DNA of 64,000 nucleotides from an uncultured Collinsella sp. (GCA_937982065.1 CALJMO010000036.1:1-64000); one strand, 5' to 3'. Counted from the first letter of the stretch, positions 34,863-47,739 are shown. The notes: generated by a model from the letters alone, not told the origin. Numbers and translations are program-made.

Positions 34863-35807
34863 CTATTCCTCGCGGTCGAACTCCTCATCGGCATTGAGCA
34901 CGCGACCGCTGTAGTTGACGTGACTGGTCACGGCATCCATGTCACCGGTCTCGATAAAACGTGCGACCGTGCACTCGTAATCGCCCAGCGCGCGATCAAA
35001 GACCTCGGGGAAACTCTCGTTCGAGGCCTCGTCGGTAAAGGGATTCTTCCATGTCAGATGGCCCAGGTTACCGGTGCGCTCGGGCAACTCCGTCGTCACG
35101 CGATGAGCAAGGCCGTCGAGCAGCGAGTAATCGTGCACCAAGCCCTCAACCAGCGAGATCGCGCGCGTCTTTGCGGAGCCGGCCGGCTCAATCGCGCGGT
35201 AAAGTCGCTGCATATTGGCAACGGCAGCACCGTACTCCCCCGCCGGAATGTCAATGCCGTACACGCGTCCGGCAACATAGCTCATCAGCACGCCGGCCAC
35301 GCGATTGATGCGATCAGTGGTGACGATCTCGCCCGCCGGCGGGTAATCGTCAACCGTAGCGCCATCGCGTTTAAGCTGCAGCATCAGCACATCCAGGTCG
35401 CTCTCGATCACGGCATGGACCTGACTGCTCGAATCCTCAAGCTCTGAATCGGACTCGACAATGCCAAACTGCTGCTCATAGACAAAGGGATGAGCGTTGC
35501 GGTCGAGCACGTAATGAGACAGCAGGCCCAGCGCAAAGGCACGACCCAAGCTGGCGTCGCGCGGCAGCAGATGCGACACGCCGTCGCGCAGGCACGCAAA
35601 CTGACGAGACATGCGCGACCGATGCATGACCTGCGCCAGCAGCGTGCAGTCGGAAACACGCGGTGTCAGAATGTGAAAGAAAAACGGGTCGGGGCCTTGG
35701 TTGCCCAAGATAAAGGCAATGCGCTCTTCATCGGACGTGATGACGCCCTGTGGAAGACGGTCGATGCTTTCCTCGCCAAACAGATGATGGGTGATAAGCG
35801 CGGGCAT
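34863..35807 (-). CDS. Zinc-dependent phospholipase C-like protein
   Basis: The 314-residue protein begins MPALITHHLFG and includes NQGPDPFFFH, GLLSHYVLDRNAHPFVYE and several conserved His/Asp. This is the pattern of the zinc-dependent phospholipase C/S1-P1-like fold, where His and Asp residues hold three zincs. No signal peptide is visible, so it is likely cytoplasmic. A hydrolase acting on phosphate esters is suggested, but many relatives are uncharacterised. AAAGGA precedes the ATG at 35807; the longer frame adds ten residues without support. Confidence 0.8.
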   Translation of the reverse strand: MPALITHHLFGEESIDRLPQGVITSDEERIAFILGNQGPDPFFFHILTPRVSDCTLLAQVMHRSRMSRQFACLRDGVSHLLPRDASLGRAFALGLLSHYVLDRNAHPFVYEQQFGIVESDSELEDSSSQVHAVIESDLDVLMLQLKRDGATVDDYPPAGEIVTTDRINRVAGVLMSYVAGRVYGIDIPAGEYGAAVANMQRLYRAIEPAGSAKTRAISLVEGLVHDYSLLDGLAHRVTTELPERTGNLGHLTWKNPFTDEASNESFPEVFDRALGDYECTVARFIETGDMDAVTSHVNYSGRVLNADEEFDREE

Positions 35808-35899
35808 AATGATCCTTTCGATTTCATTCGATGCCACCCATTATGCCCACCGCGCGCCCATGCCAAACCTGCGATGGTAAACGACGGCACGCAGACCGT

Positions 35900-36634
35900 C
35901 TACGCAAGCCCCAAGTGTGCTTTAACCTCGGCAGCGCGACGGCGGGACACGGGCACCGTCGAGGTTACGCGATCGAGTCTGAGCTCCATAAGACCCGTGG
36001 AACCGATCTCGACATTGTGCACGTCTTCCAAATTGACCAGATAGCTGCGATGAACGCGAATAAAGCCCTCGGAGACCAAGCGACGCTCGAGCGAAGAGAT
36101 CGACTCATTGATCAGGTACGTTCCCTCGGCGCAGATGGCGTTGCAAAAATCGGCGCGCGCCTCAAAGTAGCAGACGTCTGCGGCGGGAATGAACACCTTT
36201 TTGCCCCCGCGGTCCACCGTCAGACGCAAAGGCTGGCGCGGAGCGTGGATAACTCGACGGGCACCCAAGGCTGCCTCGATCTTGTCGAGTGCCTTTGACA
36301 GGCGTGCGTCCTCGACCGGCTTGACGACATAGTCGACCGCATCGAGGTTATACGCATCGGCGGCAAACTCGGCAAACGCCGTCACAAACACAACCACCGG
36401 CGGCGTCTTTAGGTTCTGCAGCGTCTCGGCAAGCTCAATTCCCGAGCGGCCGGGCATCGTGATGTCCAAAAACAACACGTCGGGCTTGTTCGAGAGAATC
36501 GACTCCACGGCCTCGGTGACATTGCCCGCCTCGGCAATCTGACCCACACGCATATCCTTTTCCAACAGATAGCGTAGCTCAGCCCTAATTGGAGGCTCGT
36601 CATCAACCACCAAGATGTTCCAGCCTTCGGACAT
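35900..36634 (-). CDS. LytTR-family response regulator, system 2
   Basis: The 244-residue regulator is a paralogue of that at 30014-30730. It has a receiver domain (phosphorylated Asp57 in VLFLDITMPG; Lys in VVKPVED) and a LytTR domain (about 140-244, with FIRVHRSYLVNL and VPVSRRR). It follows its kinase by 38 bases. The two regulators share the wording of most core motifs, so recent duplication or common ancestry within the lineage is likely. Confidence 0.94.
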   Translation of the reverse strand: MSEGWNILVVDDEPPIRAELRYLLEKDMRVGQIAEAGNVTEAVESILSNKPDVLFLDITMPGRSGIELAETLQNLKTPPVVVFVTAFAEFAADAYNLDAVDYVVKPVEDARLSKALDKIEAALGARRVIHAPRQPLRLTVDRGGKKVFIPAADVCYFEARADFCNAICAEGTYLINESISSLERRLVSEGFIRVHRSYLVNLEDVHNVEIGSTGLMELRLDRVTSTVPVSRRRAAEVKAHLGLA

Positions 36635-36672
36635 ATGTGCTTCCCCTCTTTTTCTCTCAATCCAACCGCGTG

Positions 36673-38058
36673 CTACGCCGTCAACGGCGCCGGCTCATGC
36701 GGCTCGCCGTTCAGCTCGACGATGACCTGCGTTCCCACGCCCTCCTGGGACTTCACGCGCATGCCGGAATCTTCTCCGTAAAAGAAATGGATGCGCTGAA
36801 GCACGTTGAAGAGCGCCAGGCCGCAACCTCGCTTGACGGAGCCGTCGGCGGTAATGCTCTCGGGCTCCTCTCGGCGATGCTGCTCAAACAGATGCGCACA
36901 GACTTCTTCGCTCATACCGATGCCGTCGTCCTCGACGATGATCTCCAAACCGTCATCGGTCTCGAAAGCCCTAACATGAATAGAAAGCGGCTCGGTCTCG
37001 CGCTGCGCGTGCTTGATGCAGTTTTCGAGCAACGGCTGCAAGATAAACGGCGGCACCATGCAATCGCGCACCTCAAAGTCGATATCGACCGAGACGCGCA
37101 GACGGCCGTCGCCATAACGAGCCTGCATAAGGTTGATATAGCGAGTGCCCTGTTCCACCTCGTGCTCGAGCGTTGTGAGGGTATCGGAATCAGAGAGCGT
37201 CTGACGGTAGTAATTGGAAAAGTCGATCAGCAGCGATCGCGCCTTGTCGGGCTCGGTTCGAACGAGCGACACGATCGTGCTAATGGTATTGAATAGAAAA
37301 TGAGGATCGACCTGCGATTGCAAGGCGCGCAGCTCCACGCGGGCCGTAAGCTCGTCCTGGCGCTCGAGCTCAAAGCTCGCAAGCTGCGTGGAAATGAGGT
37401 CGGCAAAGCCCGAGGCAAGCGCCGTCTGGCGCATATCGATGCTGCTCAGACGGGGATAATACAGCTCGAGCGTGCCCACGCAATGCCCGCGCACGGTAAG
37501 CGGTGCGACAATACCGGCGCGCAGGCGCGGAAAGTAGCCACCCGTCTCGGTCGAGGCATCGCGCGAGAACACGCTTTGCTCACCGCTGTTGATCACGTTG
37601 AGCGTAGTCCGCAGCACCACCGGGGTGCCCGCGGGGCATTTTGCCGAGTCCTCGCCCCAGCTTGCCAACACCTGCTTGCCGTCGGTAAAGCAGATGGCAG
37701 AGGCGATAGTTTCGGACAGGATGATCTTAGAGGCGCCCAGGGCAGCTTCGGGCGTAAGGCCGCGCGACGTGTAGGCGAATATTTTCGACGCGATGGCGAG
37801 CGTGCGGTCGGTAGCGCTCGATGTGAGGTCGTCGGGAACGACAAAGACGTACGAGAAGAAGAAGCACAGCATGACCAAGCCGGCAATGACGACAACGGCC
37901 GGAACGGGATTGGGATTATCGGTTAGATCCCAGATGAGCAGCAGGATAAGCAGCGGAACGACGATACCGAGCAAGATGGCTTGAACCACATGCTGAGCGG
38001 TACGAAAGACCTTGGTAGAGTTGTAGCTCTTGCCCAGAATCAGCCTATTGAGATCCAC
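36673..38058 (-). CDS. LytS-type sensor histidine kinase, system 2
   Basis: This membrane kinase (461 residues from GTG at 38058) has two hydrophobic segments (about 24-45 and 54-74) and a GAF-like region. His254 lies in QVDPHFLFNTIS, and the C-terminal HATPase contains EDDGIGMSEE. AAGGAG lies six bases before the GTG and directly abuts the ATG at 38064, so I prefer GTG; the difference is two residues. It is cotranscribed with the regulator at 35900-36634 and is paralogous to system 1. Confidence 0.92.
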   Translation of the reverse strand: MDLNRLILGKSYNSTKVFRTAQHVVQAILLGIVVPLLILLLIWDLTDNPNPVPAVVVIAGLVMLCFFFSYVFVVPDDLTSSATDRTLAIASKIFAYTSRGLTPEAALGASKIILSETIASAICFTDGKQVLASWGEDSAKCPAGTPVVLRTTLNVINSGEQSVFSRDASTETGGYFPRLRAGIVAPLTVRGHCVGTLELYYPRLSSIDMRQTALASGFADLISTQLASFELERQDELTARVELRALQSQVDPHFLFNTISTIVSLVRTEPDKARSLLIDFSNYYRQTLSDSDTLTTLEHEVEQGTRYINLMQARYGDGRLRVSVDIDFEVRDCMVPPFILQPLLENCIKHAQRETEPLSIHVRAFETDDGLEIIVEDDGIGMSEEVCAHLFEQHRREEPESITADGSVKRGCGLALFNVLQRIHFFYGEDSGMRVKSQEGVGTQVIVELNGEPHEPAPLTA

Positions 38059-38091
38059 CGTCATCTCCTTCTTACTGACGCACCCCATAGC

Positions 38092-38117
38092 AATAAAGAG
38101 GGCCGCAAGCGACCCTC
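38092..38117 (-). terminator. Terminator of the amidohydrolase gene
   Basis: The stem from 38098 to 38117 (GAGGGCCGC with GCGACCCTC, one wobble pair) is followed on the minus strand by TTTATT. Confidence 0.7.
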
Positions 38118-38176
38118 TCCATTGCATTATGCAATCAAATACTGTGTTTTACATCAAGCCATCGATGAACGGTAGC

Positions 38177-39454
38177 TTAGGCGCTGTACTTGTTTGCCTC
38201 GCCGAAGGTGCCGCCCTCGACAATCCAGCCGTCCTTCATGATGACGTCCATGTTGTCGGTGTTGAGCACGTAGATGTCGGCGGCGACGTCACCGTTGACG
38301 ACCAGCAGGTCGGCGCACTTGCCGGCCTCGATGGAACCGGTCTCGTCCTCGATGTGGCACATCTTGGCACCGTTGAGGGTGGCACAGGTGATGGTCTCGA
38401 CCGGGGTGAAGCCGATCTTGTCGACGAACTCGTACATCTCCTCGATGGAGCAGGTGCCGTACGGGGTGACGAAGGAGAAGGAGTCGGAGCCGATCGTCAT
38501 GACGACGCCGCGCTTCTTGGCCTCGCGCAGGCAGTCGTAGTTGCGCTGCAGCTCCTTCTCGACCAAGGTGCCCTCGTACTTGTCGTGCAGCTCGGGGACG
38601 TAGACGGGCGGATAGGTGGCGTACCAGGTGGGCAGGAAGGCGATCGTCGGGGTGAAGAAGGTGCCCTGCTCGGCCATGAGGTCCATGGTGCGCTCATCGA
38701 TATCGAAGCCGTGAATCAGCTGCTCGCAGCCAAAGCGAACGGAATCGTAGGCAGCGGCGTGGTTGTTGTAGCAGTGGCTCCACACGGGGATGCCGACCAT
38801 CTTGGCCTCTTCGACCACGGCCTGAATCTCCTCGGAGCAGTAGTGCTGGTCGCGGCCGGAGTCCCAGCGCCAGATGCCGCCACCGGTAGCCCAGATCTTG
38901 ATGGCATCGGGGTTCTCGCGCAGGCGACGACGGACGGCCTTGCGCAGATCCCAAGGACCGTCGACCTGATCGCCCCAGGGGTGCGATTCCTTGTTGAGCT
39001 CCTGGCTGCAGTGGTGGGAGTCGCCGTGGCCGGCAACGCGGCAGAAGCCAAGGCCGGTGGCCAGAACGCGCGGGCCCTTGAAGACGCCCTTGTCGATGCA
39101 GTCACGGATCTGGATACCAAAGCGGCCGATCTCGCAGACGGTGGTGAGGCCGTGGGTGAGGCAGTCATAGGCCTGCTTGACGGCGACGGCCTGCTTCTCG
39201 AGGAGCGGCTGCATGACCCAGTCGGTGTCATCGTCAGTCAAGTTGCCCGAGAAGTGCAGGTGGGTGTCGATCAGGCCGGGAAGGACAGTCTTGCCGGCGG
39301 CGTCGATAACCTCAACGCCCTCGGGAAGGTCCTGCATAGCACCGGCGTACTCGATCTTGCCGTTGTCGTCGACGAGAACGAGGGAGTTCTCGACCGGCTC
39401 GGCACCGGTACCGTCGATGAGCTTGCCGCCAACGATTGCATACTTAGTGGACAT
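38177..39454 (-). CDS. Amidohydrolase family protein (imidazolonepropionase/prolidase-like)
   Basis: The 425-residue metal hydrolase has an N-terminal beta sandwich (1-55) and a TIM barrel with His65 and His67 in LIDTHLHFSG. A Lys in DAIKIWATGG may be carboxylated, a His lies in WSHCYNN, another in QLIHGFDID, and the final Asp in TIGSDSFS. The family cleaves C-N bonds in cyclic amides, dipeptides or related compounds. It precedes an amino-acid permease gene by 131 bases in the opposite order of transcription (permease first). A catabolic pair for an imported amide is inferred. Confidence 0.9.
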   Translation of the reverse strand: MSTKYAIVGGKLIDGTGAEPVENSLVLVDDNGKIEYAGAMQDLPEGVEVIDAAGKTVLPGLIDTHLHFSGNLTDDDTDWVMQPLLEKQAVAVKQAYDCLTHGLTTVCEIGRFGIQIRDCIDKGVFKGPRVLATGLGFCRVAGHGDSHHCSQELNKESHPWGDQVDGPWDLRKAVRRRLRENPDAIKIWATGGGIWRWDSGRDQHYCSEEIQAVVEEAKMVGIPVWSHCYNNHAAAYDSVRFGCEQLIHGFDIDERTMDLMAEQGTFFTPTIAFLPTWYATYPPVYVPELHDKYEGTLVEKELQRNYDCLREAKKRGVVMTIGSDSFSFVTPYGTCSIEEMYEFVDKIGFTPVETITCATLNGAKMCHIEDETGSIEAGKCADLLVVNGDVAADIYVLNTDNMDVIMKDGWIVEGGTFGEANKYSA

Positions 39455-39585
39455 GGTTCCTCCTTATGGATCCATATAGTGGGCGAGGCCGTGTTGGGTT
39501 AAGGCCTCACAAAGCTACCCAAGTGGCGCCGGGTTCGGTGCGCGGAAGAGAGGGGCCCGCGCACCTGATCCGCCCCGGCTCGGCG

Positions 39586-41037
39586 TTACTTTTTGCGGGA
39601 ATTGGTGAAGGCCATGAGAGCCAGGCCGACGACCAGCCAGCCGATTACGATGCTCCACTCCACCATGTTGAGGGAGGCGGGAGAGAACGGAATCACAAGC
39701 AGGCCGATGATGATGGCACAGGCACCGATGGCGAGGCCGATGCCAAACTTGCCGCCGGGCACCTCGTAGGGACGAGGCAGGTCGGGCTCGGTGAAGCGCA
39801 TACGCAGGCATGCGAGGGCGACCATGCCGCAGGAGAAGATGAAGGCGAGAGCCGACACGTTGGTCAGAGGGATGAGCATGTTCTTGCCCAAAAACGGTCC
39901 GACGACGGTGATGACGCCCAAGACGACGCAGGCAAGCTTGGGAGCGCCGGACTTGGGGTCGACCTCGGCGAACTGCTCGGGCAGCTGGCCCTTGCGGCCC
40001 ATGGCGAGCATGATGCGGCTCGTGGCGCCGTAGAAGGAGTTCATCGGGCCCATGGGTCCAAGCGTGGCGATGACGAGCATGGCCAGGTACAGAAGCATGT
40101 TGATGCCCTTGAGGCAGGCGAGCGCGGGAACCGGGCTCTTAACGAACTCATGCCAGTCGAGGATGGTGCCGAACGAGTAGATACAGACCATGTAGAAGCC
40201 GCCGGCGGCCAGCAGAGCCAGGGAGATGATCTTGCCGAACTTGTTCCAGTTGAGGCCCTCGGCCGCTTCCTCAGCCTGCTGGGGAATGGTGTCGAAACCG
40301 GCGTAGAAGAACGGGGTCAGAACCAGGACCGACACGATACCGGCGAACAGGCTGGTGCCCTCGGTGGCGGCCTTGCCGCCGCCAGCGCCGGCGACCTGGG
40401 AGAACACAGGCATGGCGTTGTCCGGCGAGCCGGTGAACAGCGAGACGCCCATGGCGAGCAGCATGCCGCAGAGCAGGGCCTTGGTCAGGAAGGCCTGGAG
40501 CTTGGCGGCCGAGCTGGCACCGCGGAAATTGAGGAAGATGACGTAGACTGCAAAGCCGAGCGCGATCAGCGTCGGGAACAGGTAAACGTCGGCGCCCAGG
40601 ATGGTGTAGAGCTTGACGGCGCGCAGCCACTCAAGACCGGGCAGGCTACCGAACATCTCGGACACGAGGGTCGAAATGGCGATGGCCTCCCACGGGCACA
40701 GGATGCCGTTGCCCAGGGCCAAAAGCCATCCGGTGATGTAGCTCAGCGTACGGCCAAAGCTACGATCGACATACTCGACGATGCCGCCCGAGATGGGGAT
40801 AGCAGCCGTGAGCTCACCGAAAACAGCTCCGACGGGCACGAGGAAGATTGCACCCAAGAGGAATGCGATCATAGCGGGAACGGGACCGCCGCCCACGACC
40901 ATCCAGTCGCCGACCTGCAGAACCCAACCGGTACCGATGATGGCACCGAAACCGATGGTGAAGAAGTTCCAGAGCGAAAGCGTTTTCTTCATGCCGCCGT
41001 TATCCCCGACTGCAACTTCTGCGTTCTTGTCCGCCAT
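39586..41037 (-). CDS. APC superfamily amino-acid permease
   Basis: The 483-residue protein has about twelve membrane segments. SLWNFFTIGFGAIIGTGWVL at the start carries the APC helix-1 substrate motif GAIIGTG, and the second region reads SGGIVEYVDRSFG. It likely takes up an amino acid or peptide by proton symport or exchange. It is transcribed just ahead of the amidohydrolase gene, so the two may form an operon for uptake and hydrolysis. A GACGCC/GGCGTC hairpin lies in its leader (41061-41075). Confidence 0.93.
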   Translation of the reverse strand: MADKNAEVAVGDNGGMKKTLSLWNFFTIGFGAIIGTGWVLQVGDWMVVGGGPVPAMIAFLLGAIFLVPVGAVFGELTAAIPISGGIVEYVDRSFGRTLSYITGWLLALGNGILCPWEAIAISTLVSEMFGSLPGLEWLRAVKLYTILGADVYLFPTLIALGFAVYVIFLNFRGASSAAKLQAFLTKALLCGMLLAMGVSLFTGSPDNAMPVFSQVAGAGGGKAATEGTSLFAGIVSVLVLTPFFYAGFDTIPQQAEEAAEGLNWNKFGKIISLALLAAGGFYMVCIYSFGTILDWHEFVKSPVPALACLKGINMLLYLAMLVIATLGPMGPMNSFYGATSRIMLAMGRKGQLPEQFAEVDPKSGAPKLACVVLGVITVVGPFLGKNMLIPLTNVSALAFIFSCGMVALACLRMRFTEPDLPRPYEVPGGKFGIGLAIGACAIIIGLLVIPFSPASLNMVEWSIVIGWLVVGLALMAFTNSRKK

Positions 41038-41391
41038 TGTTCCCCTCCTTTCCTTTTTGACGCCCTTGGCGTCACCCCTTGCGCGGTCCGTTTTGCCGCG
41101 CGCTTTTATTCCATGGCTTTAAGATACGGCCTTGGCGCAGCAGCGCCGCTCGCAGCTCGACCGAAGGCAGAACTGCAAAACGAGCGGCACCGTTTTTGGG
41201 ACGAACGGCGGGAGACGTCATTCGTCTTGGACGCTTTCATCTTGTCTGCTTTTGAATACCTGTTGCCGTGGCGCTTGGCGCGCGGCGCGGCAACGTTCAT
41301 ACCATTTGTCAGGCTTTTGGCGCACATGCCCATGTGTCGTGCATCTTTTTATGTAGGATAGACAAGTTACACATGAGGCAAGGTGATTCGA
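41038..41391. other. Divergent intergenic region, 354 bases
   Basis: The region separates the minus-strand permease from the plus-strand C39-like gene. It contains a GACGCC-CTT-GGCGTC hairpin in the permease leader and GC-rich stretches. I see no convincing small gene, RNA or strong -35/-10 pair. Confidence 0.5.
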
Positions 41392-42393
41392 ATGGCATAC
41401 GGATACAATGACGGCGACCAACGGCCACAAAGCGTGCGCCTTGCCGGCCGCACCACGCCAACGCCCAGAAGCACCTCCGACAACGACAACCCGCAGCGCC
41501 CCCAAGAGCAGCCCGGGGCTTCTTCGCGGCAGCAAAGCCGTACCGTGCAGCAGTCAGACCGCGTCAGTACGAGCACACGCCAACGTCAGACCGACACATC
41601 GCAGCCACGCCGCTACGATCGCCGTAAGACCGACTACTACGTCAAGCGCTCCTTTTCGCGACCTCAACGCGATCGCGGCAATTCCGCCCCTCACCCCGCG
41701 TCGCACACCACAAGCCACGCGCTTCCGGCCCGCCGCCTACGCCTTGCGCTTTGCTCCATCGCCGCCTGCCTCGTCTTTGTGTTTTTGGGATCCTGTATCT
41801 CCCACGGATCAGCCGGTCTTGAGCCCACTGCCGAGGACAAGCTGCTTAAAGCTCCCGTCGCACCCGGTTACTCCTTTGCGTTCTCGACCCCACGCTCGCA
41901 ATGGCAGGCCGGCACCATGCCCCACATCTACCAAATTGACCCCGCATGGTCGGAGCTGCCCTATGCCGGTGGCACTATTCGCGAAAACGCTTGCGGTCCT
42001 ACCTGCCTCACCATGGTCTATATCTTTAAGACCGGCCATACCGATAAGACGCCGGTCGATATATGCGCGCTGGCCGAAGCCGGCAACTACGCCCCCACTG
42101 GTGCCACCGAGTGGTCGTTTATGACAGGCGGTGCGTGGCAGCTGGGGCTCAACGGAACACAGCTCTATAACGATCGCGAATCGATTACCCAAGCACTTCG
42201 CTCGGGTGCGCCCGTCATCGCCGCAGTGCGCCCCGGTACATTTACCAACGTAGGCCACTACATCGTGCTCTACGACATCGACGACGCCAACCAGATTGGC
42301 GTCTACGACCCCAACTCGGCCAGCCGCAGCGCCCGCCGCTGGGGCGTCGTAGAGGTCCTCAACGAAGTCGAAGCCATGTGGGCCTACTACTAG
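41392..42393 (+). CDS. Membrane-anchored C39-like (papain-fold) peptidase domain protein
   Basis: The 333-residue protein has a long polar, Arg/Gln-rich N-terminus (1-115), one membrane segment (about 117-137, ALCSIAACLVFVFLG) and an outward C-terminal Peptidase_C39_2 domain. The catalytic triad is visible: Cys201 in NACGPTC, His289 in VGHYIV and Asp306 in YDPNS. It is likely a cell-surface cysteine peptidase or amidase. The ATG at 41392 follows AAGGTGA; a GTG nine bases earlier is less likely. It is one of few plus-strand genes in the region and stands alone. Confidence 0.85.
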   Translation: MAYGYNDGDQRPQSVRLAGRTTPTPRSTSDNDNPQRPQEQPGASSRQQSRTVQQSDRVSTSTRQRQTDTSQPRRYDRRKTDYYVKRSFSRPQRDRGNSAPHPASHTTSHALPARRLRLALCSIAACLVFVFLGSCISHGSAGLEPTAEDKLLKAPVAPGYSFAFSTPRSQWQAGTMPHIYQIDPAWSELPYAGGTIRENACGPTCLTMVYIFKTGHTDKTPVDICALAEAGNYAPTGATEWSFMTGGAWQLGLNGTQLYNDRESITQALRSGAPVIAAVRPGTFTNVGHYIVLYDIDDANQIGVYDPNSASRSARRWGVVEVLNEVEAMWAYY

Positions 42394-42420
42394 TCATTGG
42401 GGACAGACTTAAATGAGTGG

Positions 42421-42470
42421 TCATTGGGGACGTTCTTGTTTGACTAGTCATTTAAGAACGTCCCCAATGA
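42421..42470. repeat. 17-bp inverted repeat of the TCATTGGGGACGTTCTT type
   Basis: TCATTGGGGACGTTCTT (42421-42437) pairs perfectly with 42454-42470. A partial extra copy of AGTCATTGGGGAC stands at 42392-42404. It lies between converging genes and looks like a dispersed palindromic repeat. Confidence 0.65.
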
Positions 42471-42482
42471 CTAGGTGAATAG

Positions 42483-42516
42483 CAAAAGCCCCGCAGTCGG
42501 AGCGGACTGCGGGGCT
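42483..42516 (-). terminator. Terminator of the carbamate kinase gene
   Basis: AGCCCCGCAGTC (42487-42498) pairs with GACTGCGGGGCT (42505-42516); TTTTGC follows on the minus strand. Confidence 0.9.
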
Positions 42517-42581
42517 CATGAAGAGAGGCTAGTTTGTGGGCGCTTTGCCTAGCGCCCACGAGAGAGGCAACAGAGTAGAGA

Positions 42582-43544
42582 CTACTCGTGAATGCGGGTA
42601 CCGGAGAGGCCGGCCATGGTCTCGGCGGCCTTGTCCAGAGCGCCGATGATGCAGGTGCGGCCCTTGCGGGAACGGGCGAACTTGATGGCAGCGCGGACCT
42701 TGGGCTCCATGGAGCCCTTGCCGAACTGGCCCTCGTCGGCCAGGCGCTCGGCCTCGTCGGCGGTGAGGTCCTCGAGCTCCTCCTGGTTGGGCTTGCCAAA
42801 GTTGATGGCGACATGCTCAACGGCGGTCAGCAGGAACAGAACGTCGGCGTCGCAGTCCTCGGCCAGCAGCTCGCCGCCCAGGTCCTTGTCGATGACGGCG
42901 GGAACGCCCTTGTAGCAGCCCTTGTTCTCGTAGTCGCGGACGACGGGGATGCCGCCGCCACCGCAGGCGATGACGATGAACTCGTTGTCGAGCAGGTTGA
43001 GGATGGAGTCAGCCTCGACGATCTTCTTGGGATCGGGGGAAGCGACGACGCGACGCCAGCCGCGGCCGGAATCCTCGACGAAGACCTTGGAGGGATCCTC
43101 GGCCATGAACTCCTTGGCCTGCTCCTCGGTGTAGAAGGGGCCGATCGGCTTGGTCGGGTTCTTGAACGCGGGATCATCCGGATCGCACTCGATCTGGGTG
43201 ACGACGGTGGCGGCGTGCCAACGCTTATAGCGCTTGTGCATCTCGCGGCCGATGCCCTGCTGCAGGTGATAACCAATGTAGCCCTGGGACATGGCGCCGC
43301 ACTCGGGCAGCGGCATCTCGGGGGTACCGATGGCGTCGTGGGCAGCGGCGAAGGCGTTCTGGATCATGCCGACCTGCGGGCCGTTGCCGTGGGTGATGAT
43401 GATCTCGTTGCCCTGCTCGATGAGACCGAGGAGAGCGTGGGCGGTGTTGCTCACGGCCTCGATCTGCTCGACGGGGTTGTTGCCGAGGGCGTTGCCGCCA
43501 AGGGCGACGACAATACGATCGGGCTTGCCAAGAGGCTTAGACAT
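42582..43544 (-). CDS. arcC: Carbamate kinase
   Basis: The 320-residue enzyme transfers phosphate from carbamoyl phosphate to ADP, giving ATP, ammonia and CO2. It has the amino-acid-kinase core: IVVALGGNALGNNP, ITHGNGPQVGMI, VASPDPKKIVE and ACGGGGIPVV. AAAGGA precedes the ATG at 43544. No arginine deiminase or ornithine transcarbamylase adjoins, so the carbamoyl phosphate source is not seen here. Energy from imported amides is possible given the nearby permease and amidohydrolase. Confidence 0.96.
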   Translation of the reverse strand: MSKPLGKPDRIVVALGGNALGNNPVEQIEAVSNTAHALLGLIEQGNEIIITHGNGPQVGMIQNAFAAAHDAIGTPEMPLPECGAMSQGYIGYHLQQGIGREMHKRYKRWHAATVVTQIECDPDDPAFKNPTKPIGPFYTEEQAKEFMAEDPSKVFVEDSGRGWRRVVASPDPKKIVEADSILNLLDNEFIVIACGGGGIPVVRDYENKGCYKGVPAVIDKDLGGELLAEDCDADVLFLLTAVEHVAINFGKPNQEELEDLTADEAERLADEGQFGKGSMEPKVRAAIKFARSRKGRTCIIGALDKAAETMAGLSGTRIHE

Positions 43545-43934
43545 TGCTGGAATCCTTTCTGTAAAAGGCCTACAACCCATTAATAACCCGCGTCCGTGCG
43601 ATACGCGAGTTTATTAAGGTTTATATTCTCTTTATCGCTCATTTTATTCATTTTGAAAATAGCGGAACGGTGAACGGTCGTTTTTGTCCGCTCAGCGTAC
43701 AGAACACCAGCTCAGACATATCTACGCCATTTACGTGCAACTTTATTTAAATGCAGCAAGGATTATGTCGGATTATGCAAACTACATCTCTGCTAAACAC
43801 AAAACGGACAGCGCGATATCTTACTCGCGCTATACGAGATTCTATGCACTTATAAGTCGAGTATGCACCCCTGCAAAAACAAGGGGCTTTTCATCCAGCA
43901 TAAGGAATAAAGAAGGGCTCCGAAAAGGCGGCAA

Positions 43935-44060
43935 CAGCCAAGTCCCCCATCCATCCCCAAAGTGGCGCGAGGTTTCGCGGCAAAGCCGCGAAACAGCGAA
44001 GGGGACGGAATACCCGGCCAACTACGTCCTTCATCCGCCCACACAATCCGAGGACGTAGT
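43935..44060. repeat. Hairpin cluster upstream of the PFOR 3' element
   Basis: This part of the 655-base gap between arcC and the PFOR gene holds a perfect 10-bp hairpin (GTTTCGCGGC, 43972-43981 with 43985-43994) within a longer imperfect stem from about 43942 to 44005. It also holds a 10-bp pair ACTACGTCCT/AGGACGTAGT (44021-44030 with 44051-44060). The sequence between 43545 and 43935 is AT-rich relative to the rest and shows no gene; it probably carries the arcC promoter. Confidence 0.55.
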
Positions 44061-44064
44061 CGTA

Positions 44065-44189
44065 GCAGGATCTGAGGGCTAACCTTCGCGGACACTCCGC
44101 AGAACGAAAGAACCCCCGCCGCACGTAGTGCGCAGCGGGGGTTCTTTCATGTCCGAGGACGTCCGCGAAGGTTAGCCCTCAGATCCTGC
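44065..44189 (-). repeat. Long-armed palindromic element, copy 4, with inner terminator
   Basis: A perfect 29-bp inverted repeat (44065-44093 with 44161-44189) begins 11 bases after the PFOR stop. Its 67-base interior contains a strong hairpin, GAAAGAACCCCCGC with GCGGGGGTTCTTTC, that could end transcription. The layout (long outer stem, short linker, inner hairpin) matches copy 3. Its linker CTCCGCAGAACGAAAG resembles the CCTGCG-AAG stretch of the others. Confidence 0.75.
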
Positions 44190-44199
44190 GGTGGGAGAC

Positions 44200-47739
<3,540 letters not shown>

